Source of the DNA: Odiellus spinosus
Taxonomy: Eukaryota > Arthropoda > Arachnida > Opiliones > Phalangiidae
Direction: 5' to 3'
Assembly (NCBI GenBank): GCA_963920705.1
Contig: OY987225.1
Location: forward strand, 17,315,492-17,379,491
DNA length: 64,000 nt
Below are positions 47,670-58,327 of this stretch, one piece after another (the stretch's first letter is position 1; each line of letters begins with the position of its first letter). The translations under genes were made by a program, and so were the position numbers. The notes under the pieces were generated by a model. It was not told the DNA's origin and searched no databases. It worked only from the letters and a program-made list of their open reading frames with translations.

Positions 47670-47779
47670 AGTAAGCACAGTCATGTTTTCATCTGAACTT
47701 CTTTGGTATTCTTCACATTCCTCCTTACCGCAATCTCGGCAGGCACCCCTTTGAATATTACGACTATCTAACATGGCAA
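47670..47779 (-). other. Possible Cys-rich exon of an unidentified minus-strand gene
   Basis: Acceptor TTATGTTACAG, donor GTATGT, 36 open codons including GACRDCGKEECEEYQRSSDE (C-x2-C-x4-C). Its phase does not fit the 47486 exon through the strong donor, only through a weak GTGTTC five bases on. Confidence 0.25.
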
Positions 47780-48101
47780 CTGTAACATAAGTGCAGTATT
47801 AATTAGGCTATTGGAATGATTGTCTTTTTGACGAGTGATGGGTAAAATTCTAATATCTACTGGGTTCTAACCAACTTAATAACTTGTTGATTAATTCATA
47901 AATTATTCCAATCTTGGACTGAGACAAGTATATTTGTTCAAAATACAGAGATTATCAAGTAAATACCTCGGGGCCAAAGGAAATGGGTTGTGCAAAGAGG
48001 ACTGACGAACCAAAGAATACATTTCGTCTAACACTATGCTATATGCATTAAATTTAAGATATAACTCTGTGCTAATTGATTCTTGAACTATAAAACATCA
48101 G

Positions 48102-48347
48102 TCATTTTCTAAACTCAATATCTTGTTTACCAGACCAAACTTTTTCACCAACATCATTTAAAACTATGTAGTTGCCATCCCTATGCCCATGTACAATAGT
48201 TCCATTTACCTCCCAAGCTTCATATAATCCTGTCATATCTTTAAAGCCAGGTACAATATTTTCTGGGCATTTCAGTATGTCAAATGGTTTCTTAACTAAT
48301 ACTTTATAACGGATTCGTGGGAGATCTTTACCAGACTGGGAAGCCAA
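48102..48347 (-). other. Unidentified 81-codon coding-like segment
   Basis: Minus-strand ORF with good amino-acid balance: LPRIRYKVLVKKPFDILKCP near the start, TGLYEAWEVNGTIVHGHRDG in the middle, then a TGA. No ATG at its start. May be the end of a retroelement protein or an exon. Confidence 0.25.
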
Positions 48348-48516
48348 TGGCGAAAACGTTTAAATTTTGGAGAGAGTTGACTGGAAGGGTTAACAAAAAT
48401 TAACTAGAAAGTCACATGACTTTTAACAGATATTTTTTAAATGAATATAATTTTTGTTTTAAAGCTTGGACAGAAGAAAAATTTAAATAACGAATCATTT
48501 TAAACAGGTTGGGGTG

Positions 48517-48704
48517 TGTAACGGAACTAGATATAATTAAAATGTATGGAGTAGGCCTAATGAGATATAATTAAAGAGTATGGAGTAGGCCTAATGAAAT
48601 ATAATTAAAGTGTATGGAGTAGGCCTAATGAAATATAATTAAAGTGTATGGAGTAGGCCTAATGATAAACAAAGGTAAGTGGGGTTTTTCTGTTCCGCTA
48701 TACA
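48517..48704 (-). mobile_element. LTR-like end of a minus-strand retroelement
   Basis: On the minus strand the block runs TGTATAGCGGAAC to GTTCCGTTACA (TG...CA, inverted ends). It is preceded by a purine tract GGGGGAGGA at 48713-48705, the layout of a polypurine tract and 3' LTR. No matching 5' LTR was found in the window. It may be the 3' end of the gypsy element at 52-57 kb, displaced by later insertions. Confidence 0.45.
48541..48665. repeat. 34-bp tandem repeat, about 4 units
   Basis: Unit TGTATGGAGTAGGCCTAATG followed by AAATATAATTAAAG, inside the LTR-like block. Confidence 0.9.
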
Positions 48705-48994
48705 TCCTCCCCCAAAGAAAAAAGAAAAAGGACACCAAGGGTCGTTTTTCTTCACCATAATTTTGGTCGTGGCAGGAGATGACAGTCTCGTTTAGCATGA
48801 GGTCCCTGACAGCGAAAACAACAGATCCCGGTTTACCAGCTGGGTGCAGGTTCCCTCACGTTTAGCATCGGAGCTATTGTAGTAGGTGTTGGTAACAATC
48901 CTTGCGGTGGAGTCGGTAATAGAGGTTCGGCTGACTCGTTAGTGGTAGGGGATTCATTGATGAGGATGATCCGGAAGCTGCTACAAAGGTCTCA

Positions 48995-49681
48995 TTAATG
49001 GAAAGCAGATCTTGAAATTTGGTACGGTCTCTCAGGTATACTCGAGATAATACTGTCCTTCCTGCAGGGGCTTAGTCTGGCGGTAGTTTTCATTGTTGTG
49101 CTATACGAAATGATAGTATTATGATTGACTGATGATGCCTGGACTGGTGTGCATGAAATAGGCAATGTTGAAGACCGCGATAAACTAACAGATGAGGCCA
49201 GGACTGGTGAGGTTGATATAGGCAATGTTGAAGACTGCGATGAACTAACGGATGATGCGGATGATATAGGCGAGGCTAATGATCGTGAGGAATCTCCAGA
49301 TGAAGTTTCCACAGCGAGTGCTTTATTGTGTCGTGATTTCAAATGAGGGAGAGCTGCAGAAGTTGGTGGAAGTGCTTCTGAGACAACTGAAGATGCAGTT
49401 AGAATGGATGAGCATTTTCCGACTGATGAAATGGCGGCAGAGGAAGAGGATGAGGCCGCCAGAGTAGTCGAAAATGATTCCTTTTCAGTTGAGAGGAAGT
49501 CTTCCGTGAAATCCTGCTCTAGCACATCTATGATCAGTTCTTCACCTTCAGATTCAGGTTCAACTGTGGAGGCGTGTGGGTTTTTTAGAATGAAGTGATC
49601 CTGATCTTTTACACAACTTGCAGGAGCAATAATGTAAATTGTTTCTTGAATGAAATCGTGGTTTAAAATGACTGAAGGCAT
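48995..49681 (-). other. Ser-rich ORF, probably retroelement-derived
   Basis: 228 open codons on the minus strand; an acidic stretch (EPESEGEELIIDVLEQDF) followed by a long Ser/Ala/Thr-rich low-complexity tail. It lies upstream of the polypurine tract and LTR-like end. A second ORF (49915-49727; KSNHERAYAYLTSHYPDLDA) precedes it in another frame. No domain recognised. Confidence 0.3.
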
Positions 49682-50206
49682 TTGGTCCTTTAAGATTAGC
49701 GCATTTAAAACGATATACCTTTTGCGTCAGATGGTTATGGGTGCTTTGCGGGCCCAGCCCTGAAATATTTGTTTTGCATCCAAGTCAGGATAATGGCTCG
49801 TTAAATAGGCATATGCTCTTTCATGATTCGACTTCGTTAACGGGCACGGTCCAACGGATTTATTGCTCATTATGCAGCAAGGGATTGCTAGTTGGATGTA
49901 CAGCGGTTGCAGCAACTACACACTATGAAGCTAACACATCAAGTTTGGTTCGGGAAGCTTAAAAAATGACATATAGTGGTGTGTCTGAAGTATGTGAATA
50001 TCAAAGTGCGTAAGTGTATATAAATTGAATAATTAATTTAAATAAGTATTTTTAGTGTGTAATATTTTTTAATTAGTAAATTGATATAATTAGAGTATAA
50101 TATAAATATTTGTTTGCTACCAATAGCTAAATAGAATTAGTGAAGTGGGATAAAAAATCCATTTAATAGACCAAGTTAGTTAATATTGTTTAAAAGGTTA
50201 AAAAGT

Positions 50207-50955
50207 TTACGAAGATGACACGTGATTAGTAAAATATTTATTTTTTAAGTTTTTTGCTTTTTTATTTATAATTTTAATATTATATTTTCCTAATTTACGT
50301 TGTAATATTTCGTTCAGATTTTTGTAGTAGGGGAGAAATAGCCAGATGTCATCTTTTTTATCCTTTGTCGTTAAGTTTTTGTTGTTGTTGTCAATTTGTT
50401 TGTTTTTTGGAATCATAAATTTATTTAAAACCGTTGTCGGATAAAGGCTATTTTTGAGTTGATTTTTTATTGTGTTTATGTCTTTATTAGGTTCGCTTGA
50501 AATGTTGTTTATTCTGTTAGTTAAGCCCTTTGTGATACCATTTTTTATGTGAAATGCGTGATGGGATAAGTAGTTTAAGAATTTTTTGGATTGTGTGGGT
50601 TTTTGGTATAGGGTATGTTTTAATACTTGATTGTTTTTTTCTCTGTTTATCATAACATCTAAAAAGGGTAGTTTGTCATTTTGTTCAATTTCTATTGTAA
50701 ATTTAATATTCTTATGTATTGAGTTAATGCGTGTTTTAAATGATTCTAATTCTGTGAGACCATATCTCCATTGAGAAAAGATGTCATCCACAAATCTCCA
50801 CCATACATCTGGAAAAAATACATCCTTTTTCAGATGTGTTTCCTCGAAATGTATCATAAAAATATTAGCTAAAATTGGTGATATGCTTGACCCCATTGGG
50901 AGGCCTTCTGTTTGTTTGTATATTATGTTGTCAAATTCGAAATAATTTTGATTAA
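50207..50955 (-). pseudogene. Penelope reverse transcriptase, core and thumb (no endonuclease)
   Basis: Open from about 50955. It contains NYFEFDNIIYKQTEGLPMGS, SISPILANIFM and WRFVDDIF, the palm motifs of Penelope-type RT. It runs on to KKAKNLKN and then jumps into the terminal repeat, so the linker tail and GIY-YIG are deleted. RT of this clade copies its own RNA at exposed DNA ends. Confidence 0.85.
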
Positions 50956-50961
50956 GACATA

Positions 50962-51180
50962 GTGAATAGATTAGACAATTTACAATTTACACAAGACGAC
51001 ATCATGGTCAGTTTTGATGTCGTCAACCTATACCCCAGTACCCCAATCAATGAAACTTTAATAATACTTAAATCCTTACTTCAAACACATCCAAAGCTCG
51101 AAAGCATCACCAATTTAAACATTAATAGTATCATCAGCGCCACAGAACTATGTCTTAATCAAAACAACGGTTTTAAATAA
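50962..51180 (+). pseudogene. Penelope reverse transcriptase, early motifs
   Basis: Contains DDIMVSFDVVNLYPSTPINE, the first catalytic-Asp motif. Breaks off after ATELCLNQN, exactly where the minus fragment continues, and then runs into a stop. The central RT palm is missing on this strand. Confidence 0.85.
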
Positions 51181-51184
51181 ATTT

Positions 51185-51748
51185 ATGATTCCAAAAAACA
51201 AACAAATTGACAACAACAAAAACTTAACGACAAAGGATAAAAAAGATGACATCTGGCTATTTCTCCCCTACTACAAAAATCTGAACGAAATATTACAACG
51301 TAAATTAGGAAAATATAATATTAAAATTATAAATAAAAAAGCAAAAAACTTAAAAAATAGTCTAGTAAAATGGGAAAAAAATAAAAATAACAATAAAAAA
51401 TGTATTAATAATTTGGACACAATCGGTGTGGTATATAAAATTAATTGTAAATGTGGCAGGGTATATATAGGTGAAACAGAGAGAAAATTGGGAGATAGAA
51501 TTAAAGAACACAGTAGGGATATTAAAAATAAAAATTTAAATAATGCAATATATGTACACCTAAGAGAATGTGACCATAATAGGCACAAAATAGACTTTGA
51601 CAATGTTGAAATTCTAGCTAAAGAAAATGATTATTATCGCAGAAAAATATTAGAAACAATTTTTATTAAAAAATTTTATTGCAACATAAATATAGAACCA
51701 GGCTTATCTCTAAAAAATAAATGGAATATTCAAAAAATATTTTCATAA
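51185..51748 (+). pseudogene. Penelope linker and GIY-YIG endonuclease
   Basis: Starts with the same segment that ends the minus fragment (FMIPKNKQIDNN), then GVVYKINCKCGRVYIGETER, a GIY-YIG variant, and RIKEHSRDI, followed by the rest of the about 80-residue nuclease to a TAA. Domain itself appears intact; lacks RT core in cis. Confidence 0.88.
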
Positions 51749-52183
51749 CGCCCGCACTTGTTAAAAAATTACACAATATCAATAAAATTGGTATATAAGA
51801 GCCCTGTAATGTTAGATAAAAATTCAGATTGAATAACGAACCGCGGTTCGAAACTGTCTCACCATCAATTTTAAATAAAATTCAGTTTTTATTTTACTAA
51901 TCACGTGTCATCTTCGTAAACTTTTTAACCTTTTAAACAATATAAATTACCGTGATAATAATGAGTATTAATCTATTTGAAGTTAGTTAATATCTCTAAA
52001 TAAAAGGAACAACTCTTGATAGTAAATTTAGTAAATTTTTTTTAGTAAAGAACAACATTGAAAATTATAATTTGTCTAATACTAGTGACTAGAGCCGTGT
52101 CTCTTTAATATCGGTGTCTTAAGTACCGTTTCCTAAGGAGCAGTGTAAATAATTTTTCTCTCAAATATAAAACAATCCTGTTA

Positions 52184-52349
52184 TAATTTAGGAAATTGGT
52201 GTTCTACTAAGAATGCCATTACTTCTACCCTAGAGCGCAATTTTTTTCCTAAAAGGAGGTGGAGCGTGATAGTATATATCTTTATCAACGCCTCCTGGTT
52301 GTACTGTTTGTCTAAAAATAACTTCCCATACAAATCCATGCTCAAAGGG
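52184..52349 (-). pseudogene. MBD (methyl-CpG-binding)-like segment, frame-broken
   Basis: Minus strand reads PFEHGFVWEVIFRQT, then VDKDIYYHAPPPFRKK. After a one-base shift in a run of seven A (52247-52241) it continues LRSRVEVMAFLVEHQFPKL. This follows the MBD/TAM pattern 'G[wf]..e...R......dvyY..P.GkklRs..ev..yl'. It is 100 bp beyond the integrase linker, with an in-frame TAG just upstream. Either the tail of this retroelement's Pol or a separate fused or host-derived piece. Confidence 0.5.
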
Positions 52350-52447
52350 TAAAATTGTGCGCTATGTGAGAAATGGATACTGCTTTTGAATCCTAAATGG
52401 TTGATTTAATGTAGGTGAGCAAGAGCCTGGAGTGTCATTGTCTGGAT

Positions 52448-52777
52448 TTATAACTGAAGATATGTCTGGTTCTTGAGTAAGAGATAAGGTATCAGCTGTT
52501 GGGATTTGTCCAGAGTGAATAGGAGTCGTGTTAGAATAAGCTCCCTATCGATACTTATTTGAGAGTCCTCATCTGCCATAGACTTTTCTTGAGGCACCTC
52601 AGATGGTACAGGTGATATGGGCTCTTCTTGAAATACCTCAGATGGTAGAGGTGGTTCTTCAGGTTCAAAATCACCTATAGTCCTGAATATCTTCAGCTGA
52701 CTAATGTGACATTGCGAGCGTTTCCCAGTGCTGACTTCTTCCAACTCGAATATAAGGTTATTTATTAACTTAATCAC
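52448..52777 (-). pseudogene. Integrase tail and acidic linker
   Basis: TGKRSQCHISQLKIFRT is the usual end of the gypsy integrase C-terminal fold. Then follows a Glu/Pro/Ser-rich linker (EPEEPPLPSEVFQEEPISPV) leading toward the MBD-like segment. Confidence 0.65.
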
Positions 52778-53558
52778 CGAAAAGGGTCCTTGCCATTTGG
52801 GTAGTAACTTCGCTGAGAGTTGTCATTCTTTAGCTGGGGATTTTCCTTCCATACCAACATTCCGGACTCAAAAAACTCCTCCTCCCGCCGTAAGTTATAA
52901 TACCGGCGTTGTCGGGCTTGATTTATTTCAATAGTTCGAGTGATAATTTCTTTCCCTAGAGCGTTTAATGCAAATTCCAAGGTAGTTAAGCCAGAATCCC
53001 AATTTTGGTGGTCATTTCCTACTTGTATACTTAACATGGTCTTAATAGAACGGTTAGCTCTTTCTGTAGGGTTAGATTGTAGATGATAAGGGGAAGTTCT
53101 TTCACCTTGCATATTAAATAAAGTGCATATTTCCTTCCACAATGTAAATTGCATCCCATTATCTGATAATAGCCATTTAGGGGAACCCCATCGTAGCACT
53201 AAATCCTTTACTGCGTGACTAACAGTACTAGCGCCGGTAATGTTCGAAAGAGGTATTATTTCTAAATATCTAGTGAATACATCTATATAAACTAGGAAGC
53301 ATCTATTTCCCTGGTGACTTAGAGGTTCCTGCTTTTATATTGTTGTCATATGAGACAGCTAGCTACATTTTGTGTTACATCAGATCGTAAGGTAGGCCAA
53401 AAGAATCTGAACTGTATAGATTCATAGCTTTTATCTCGACACTTATGGCCAGAAGCTAAATGTGTATGATATAATTGTAAACATTTGGGTCTTAGTACCT
53501 TAGGTAAGAATAGTTTTTGAGAGTTATATCCCAAGGCTTTTACGATATACGAAACCAT
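52774..53558 (-). pseudogene. gypsy integrase (broken)
   Basis: Zinc-binding region with YHTHLASGHKCRDKSYESIQ and FFWPTLRSDVTQNVASC (53558-53346). Core region with WLLSDNGMQFTLWKEICTLF (second catalytic Asp) and LQSNPTERANRSIKTMLS (third acidic residue) at 53199-52774. The first catalytic Asp region near 53300 is broken. Confidence 0.8.
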
Positions 53559-53659
53559 CTAGTAATTCATATAATTTTTGTGCGTCTGGTGTTATAGGTA
53601 TGAGTCTTGATATGTAGGGTGTCTGGGTCAGTAAGTAAGTGTCCATTACTAAAGGAGGG

Positions 53660-54110
53660 GGTAACTGTAACATGCTAATATTTAACGTGATAGCGCCCAG
53701 TATTACTGGTATAGAAAAGTCCCTGGACAAATAGTCGGCAACTACATTCTCGTCTCCCTTTCGATACTGGATCTTAAAATGAAACGATTGTAAAAACATA
53801 ACCAATCCGGCTATATATGTAGGTTCCTTCTAGTAAAATAGCCATTGGAGTGACTTTTGGTCTGTAATGACTATGAATTCGCGGACATCTAAAAGATGTT
53901 TATATTTATTTACCGCCCAAAATATAGCGAGACACTCCTGTTCGTTGAGTAGTTTTTCTCGGCCTGAGTTAGTAAACGTGACCCATACACTAGAGGATAT
54001 TCCAAAGGACCATCTTTCTGAGAAACCATTGCTCCTACCGCGGTCTTACTGGCATCAGTAGTGACATTTAATGGTTTGGATGGATTATAATGATACAGAG
54101 GGTTCGTCAC
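53660..54110 (-). pseudogene. gypsy RNase H (broken)
   Basis: LNVTTDASKTAVGAMVSQ carries the first catalytic Asp, and YRKGDENVVADYLSRD is the end motif. Separate frames, TAG near 53833. Confidence 0.8.
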
Positions 54111-54279
54111 AATCCCTAATACAGCTTCTTTTAGCCCCTTGTATGCCCTTTCACACTCTTCAGGCCAGTGTCATCGCACCAAGTATGCAGCTAATTCTGC
54201 ATACTTTGGTATAAAACGGCTATGCCACCCTGTGAAACCCAGAAACCGCTGTAGAGGTTTTACATTAGATGGTCGAGGT

Positions 54280-54622
54280 GCCAATTATAGCACGTTTTTT
54301 TATTATTTTAACTCATATTTTTTAAACTCTCATTTTTTCCTTTAAGCCTTTGCACATTGTTTTGTCAACTTTTAATATTTTAAGCGGTTTTAAATTTGAT
54401 CCTTAGGATTTAAATATGAACTCATGCATAGGGAAAACAAAACCTGCGGTAAGTTAGAAAAATGATTTAGTATTTTTATATCTTAATATAAATATTAATT
54501 ATAAAATCTCGTGGCGAAGAATACAATTTAAAACTTCCAAAAAAACCGGTTAGTGTGAATGAGTGGACTGACCTGACTGGTCGGCTTTGTCAGCTGACAA
54601 AAGTTGGATAATCTGAACGGGC
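54280..54622. other. Unclassified insertion inside gypsy RT
   Basis: AT-rich sequence breaking RT between the tether and the FLGF region; no TIR, no coding potential. Replaces about 35 codons rather than simply adding to them. Confidence 0.5.
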
Positions 54623-54639
54623 CTTAAGTGTGAAACCTG

Positions 54640-55013
54640 CTGATTGGAGTTTACGGAAGACATACTCTAGAGTCATTAAATGTTCTGTCCAAGATCTTGA
54701 GGCTATGACCAAATCGTCTGAATAAACTGCAATATTGAAACCGGCCATTGTCCCTAAAGATGGTATCTACAGCTTTTTGAAAGGTCATTACACAGTCCGA
54801 ACGGCATAACTAAATATTCAAATTTCCCAAAGGGCGAAACAAAGCAGTCTTAGTCTGGCTCTTAGGGTCCATAGGGACATAGTAGCCAGACTGTAGGTCT
54901 AAAGTTGTTACACATCTAGGACTTTCTAGGTCAAATAAGATACTAGCGACGTCAGGTAGTGGGTATGGACCTTTTCTAGTTAATTTATTTAACGCCAGAT
55001 AATCTATGCACAT
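54640..55013 (-). pseudogene. gypsy reverse transcriptase (broken)
   Basis: CIDYLALNKLTRKGPYPLPD and TTLDLQSGYYVPM are RT motifs. The catalytic VYSDDLVIAS box is in another frame at about 54730. The segment before RFLGFTGWHSRFIPKYAE (about 54170-54260) is interrupted by foreign DNA. Confidence 0.85.
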
Positions 55014-55014
55014 T

Positions 55015-55300
55015 CGCCAACCTCCTTCTTTCTCGGTGTCTTAGAAAAAAATCATGTCCTAAAATAACGGGACAGTAAAGGTTTGGTACTACAATAAACT
55101 CATGAGAGGATATGAATTTAGTTTCTTGAAAAGTTAGTGTCCTTCCCTTTATTTGGTAAAAAATGCCCATTGGGCATAAATACACAATCATCTACTAGTT
55201 CTACTAAATCTTGGGTGTCATTAAGTTTAAAATAAGTCTCTAAAGACAGAAAACTACCCTCAGAACCGCATTGTCAATCCTGGCAAAATATGTCTGTGAC
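55015..55300 (-). pseudogene. gypsy aspartic protease (broken)
   Basis: C-terminal half recognisable: SSHEFIVVPNLYCPVILGHD, the 'iLG.d' motif. The active-site D-[ST]-G expected near 55265 is not readable in one frame. Confidence 0.55.
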
Positions 55301-55457
55301 GGGAGATTAATGGTTGGAAATTTAAGAGGTAAGGCACCAGATGGTTCGTGCACTATTTCAACACTGCCTATTTTTTTCATAGTTTTTTGGGATTTTAGTT
55401 CGGCAGGGATACCAACCCCTTTTCTTATTCCTGCCTTGTTGTTTCCTGGTAAATCTG

Positions 55458-55500
55458 GACAATTTGGTCTAATATGCCCAGTTTTATGACAGTGATGACA
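55458..55500 (-). other. gag CCHC zinc knuckle
   Basis: CHHCHKTGHIRPNC fits C-x2-C-x4-H-x4-C, the RNA-packaging knuckle of nucleocapsid. Confidence 0.9.
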
Positions 55501-55543
55501 AATTAATTGTGAATGACCAAATGTTACTCCTCTCCTAAAAGGT

Positions 55544-56607
55544 TTAGCTGGTCGAGGGGACCCTGATTTTGGTGGTGATGAAGGAAGGTGGTGTCACTAT
55601 AGGTTTACCTTTCGCACTTTGATAGGCCTCATTTCTTTGCTCTACATTTATTGTGCTGTTTAACAATAATTCAACCGATGTATACTCAGTAGGTAGGAAT
55701 CGACTAATCCCAGGTTTCATATTAGCGATAAAATTTCGAACTAAATATTTCTCGGAAACCTGATCAATAAGGGCTAAATTTAAATTCTGCACCCTATCAA
55801 TATATTCTACTACTGACTCGTTGGGTAACTGTTTAGCTTGTAATATTTCAGACCTTAATTTTTGCTCCTTGGCAGATGATAAAAATTTTCCCTTTAACTT
55901 ATTAATTAGGGTGGGAAGAGACAAAATTTGGTCACAGTTTTCCTGGCGCCACCAACCCAAAGCTTTTCCTCTTTAACTACAAGGTATTACATGTAAAACT
56001 TCGTAATTCTCTAAACTATAGATGGTCTGATAGGATTTAAGTTTAAATATATATTCCATTACTTCTTCCCGCTCTCCTGAGAATTGGAAGGTAGGATGCT
56101 TATATCTAGCTGCTCCTGCTGATCTTTGCACTACATTACCTGTGTTGCTACAGCTGAAGATGGAATAGATTGCATTATCACCGGTTGCGGCTGTACTATA
56201 GGTGGTACTGGTATAGATCACTGTTGTAAAGGAGGCTGTTGTTGAGGTGGTACATGAGATGGTGATACCCTAGTGTGATGTTGTTGCAAAGTGATGAAAC
56301 ATTGCGTCATACCCAATATAAGATCTCTAATACCCTCATTAGTTACAGCTGATCAAGTAGTAGGATGTACTCTTGGTACCCTTTGTGTAGTATTACCTAA
56401 AGTTGGCCTATAACTTTGAGTCTGTTGCCCGTAAGAAGGTACATTACTCCCAGAGGGGTAACGTAGTTGAGCAGGTGTTTGTAAATGTCTCCTATGTGTT
56501 TGAGCGATATAAGTTGTTGGAATCCTGGAAATATGTTGTTGGGCTAGTGGTGTCTGTACTCGTCCCCTACTAGTATGAGGGATAGTAGTTGTTTGATTCC
56601 CTGACAT
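55544..56607 (-). pseudogene. gypsy gag (broken)
   Basis: Three ORF pieces: 56607-56353 (Gln/Thr/Pro-rich), 56221-55973, and 55960-55544. The last contains LPNESVVEYIDRVQNLNLAL, typical of Ty3/gypsy capsid. Frames differ, so not a single working ORF. Confidence 0.7.
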
Positions 56608-56726
56608 ATGTCGTTGACCTGGTGGTGTCTCTAAAGCGTAGGTTGGTAAATTCTCACTAGAAGGAAGAGGTTGTGTACTAAGTGAGGAGAAATTAAAGAC
56701 CTTAAACTCTTCAAATTGGAATCCCT

Positions 56727-56915
56727 TACCGAAAAAAGTTAAGTCTGATGTGACGAGGTCCTCAAGAACACTGCAAAAGTCTTGGGGAAGTCTTTAAGAC
56801 CACACCAAGAATTCTTCACACAATGGAAGACTTCCCCAAGACCTCTTAAGACTACATAAGACACCCGAAAGACTTCCCCAAGACCTCTTAAGACTTACTT
56901 TTTTTGGTAAGGGAT
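56727..56915. mobile_element. Small MITE (TIR CCTTACCGAAAAAAGTTAAG)
   Basis: About 185 bp with ends CCCTTACCGAAAAAAGTTAA and CTTACTTTTTTTGGTAAGGG. The word GTCTTGGGGAAGTCTT and its complement are repeated three times inside. Confidence 0.7.
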
Positions 56916-57372
56916 ACTATAGCCATAAACTGATTTCTGTTTCATTTTACCCTTACAAACCACCGGCATTCTTCCCATAAAAACTTTATGGGGTGTAATT
57001 AGATTGAAATTTGAGTTGAAAGCCTTTTTCCTTAATGCATCAGATTTAAAGCAGATAGTAACTTGTTCAAGATTGAAAACATAAATTATCAAATATGGAA
57101 TCAGACAATGTTTACCCATCCTGATTTGTAAACGTTTCAAACTTTGAATGAATAAATATTCCATACGCTTTTATTATCTTACTAAATTTCTCAACTATGC
57201 AATCTATACTTTTCTTACTGAAGCCAAACTGGGCTTGAAAGCAACCAAAAGCCTTCGTCAACAATAAAAATTCATCTCTCACTAATGTTAAGCCTGGACT
57301 ACGTAAATTCTCTTCTACTAATGGGTAATTCTCGCACAGATCAACCAAAAAAATTGAAATTTTGAACCCCAC
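56895..57372 (-). other. Two overlapping unidentified ORFs, probably a TE fragment
   Basis: ORF 57372-57112 (DLCENYPLVEENLRSPGLTL) and ORF 57164-56895 in another frame. Coding-like amino-acid use but no recognised family. Confidence 0.25.
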
Positions 57373-57780
57373 CCCTGTCGAAAACCATCATATTTTGTTT
57401 CTAGGGTTTTTTTGGGCCATAGAAGACGATTCCGAAAGTTTTATAGCGATCGGGCAAGCCGTTTTAGAGATACAGCATTGGTCATTTTAGAGAAAATGAC
57501 CACCACCCCTAAAACACTTTTAAATTTATCTCAGCTGCTATTTGTCGTAAACGATCGTGTAAGATAATATTTAAAACAGTATCAGTTTTCAAAATCTTTG
57601 ACCTTTGATTTTGACCTTTCACTAAAATTAAAGGTCAAAAATTTGGTCATTTTCGAAATCCTTGCCTCCTAATGCATATGAATCACTTAAAATCCCAATG
57701 CAGTATTTTTTGTTTCCGAGATATCAATTTTTGAAATTTACCCCGCATTTTGAAAAAAAAAAAAAAGCATATATAAATAT

Positions 57781-58190
57781 GTACAGGGTGTTTCGAAAAT
57801 GGTGGTAGGTCCGAGCTACAGTGGGTTCTATGGGTCATTTTAAAACGAAAATGTTCTATGACGTTTTGTCGTACGTGGCGCCATTTCAGAGTTACGAAAT
57901 GAATTATGCGTGGATGAACCCTTAACGTGCATTAATAAACACATAATGATAAAAAACGCTTATTAAATTACGCACGCGCGCTTTTATAATACCAGCTTAA
58001 TAATTAAGCGTTTTTTATCATTGAGTATACGTTTATTAATGTACGTCAAGGGTTCATCCGCACATGATTCATTTCGTAACTCTTAAACGGCACCCCGTAC
58101 GACAAAACGTCATAGAGCATTTTAGTCTTAAAATGACCAAAAGAACTCACTGTAGCTCGGCCCTACCACCATTTTCGAAACGTGTCGTCT
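57781..58190. mobile_element. Foldback family G, short copy
   Basis: ACAGGGTGTTTCGAAAATGG on the left and CCATTTTCGAAACG on the right, with arms of about 180 bp around a core of alternating ACGCACGCGCGC. Confidence 0.85.
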
Positions 58191-58292
58191 GCTAATTGAA
58201 GTTAGGGAAGCTCACCCGAAACAAGCTAAGCTTAGTGGGTGGGCGAGATATGCAATGTAATTTGGAATTGTTGATATAAAAATTAATAAATA

Positions 58293-58312
58293 AAAAAAAA
58301 AAAAAAAAAAAA
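58293..58312. repeat. A-run, about 21 bp
   Basis: Homopolymer just outside the next palindrome; looks like a retroposition tail. Confidence 0.8.
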
Positions 58313-58327
58313 AGACGCCTTTTGAAA

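Larger units (their letters stand above)
50187..51979. mobile_element. Penelope-like element, two opposed fragments
   Basis: Flanked by the 14-bp direct repeat AAGTTAGTTAATAT (50173-50186 and 51980-51993). Outer ends are inverted copies of TGTTTAAAAGGTTAAAAAGT, and the right end carries about 39 extra bases after the inverted repeat, like the known Penelope pLTR tail. A minus-strand fragment (about 50957-50187) holds the later reverse-transcriptase motifs. A plus-strand fragment (about 50958-51940) holds the early motifs and the GIY-YIG domain. The two overlap in content. Confidence 0.85.
52130..56700 (-). mobile_element. Decayed Ty3/gypsy LTR retrotransposon
   Basis: Minus-strand order gag, zinc knuckle, protease, RT, RNase H, integrase, then an acidic linker and an MBD-like segment. 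Many frame breaks and stops; no LTR pair. An unrelated insertion of about 340 bp lies within RT (54280-54622), and the Penelope element lies just beyond its 3' part. Confidence 0.85.

Noticed and set aside
49125..49598. Plus-strand acidic ORFs
   Set aside because: Antisense shadow of the Ser-rich minus-strand ORF; Ser codons read backwards give acidic residues.
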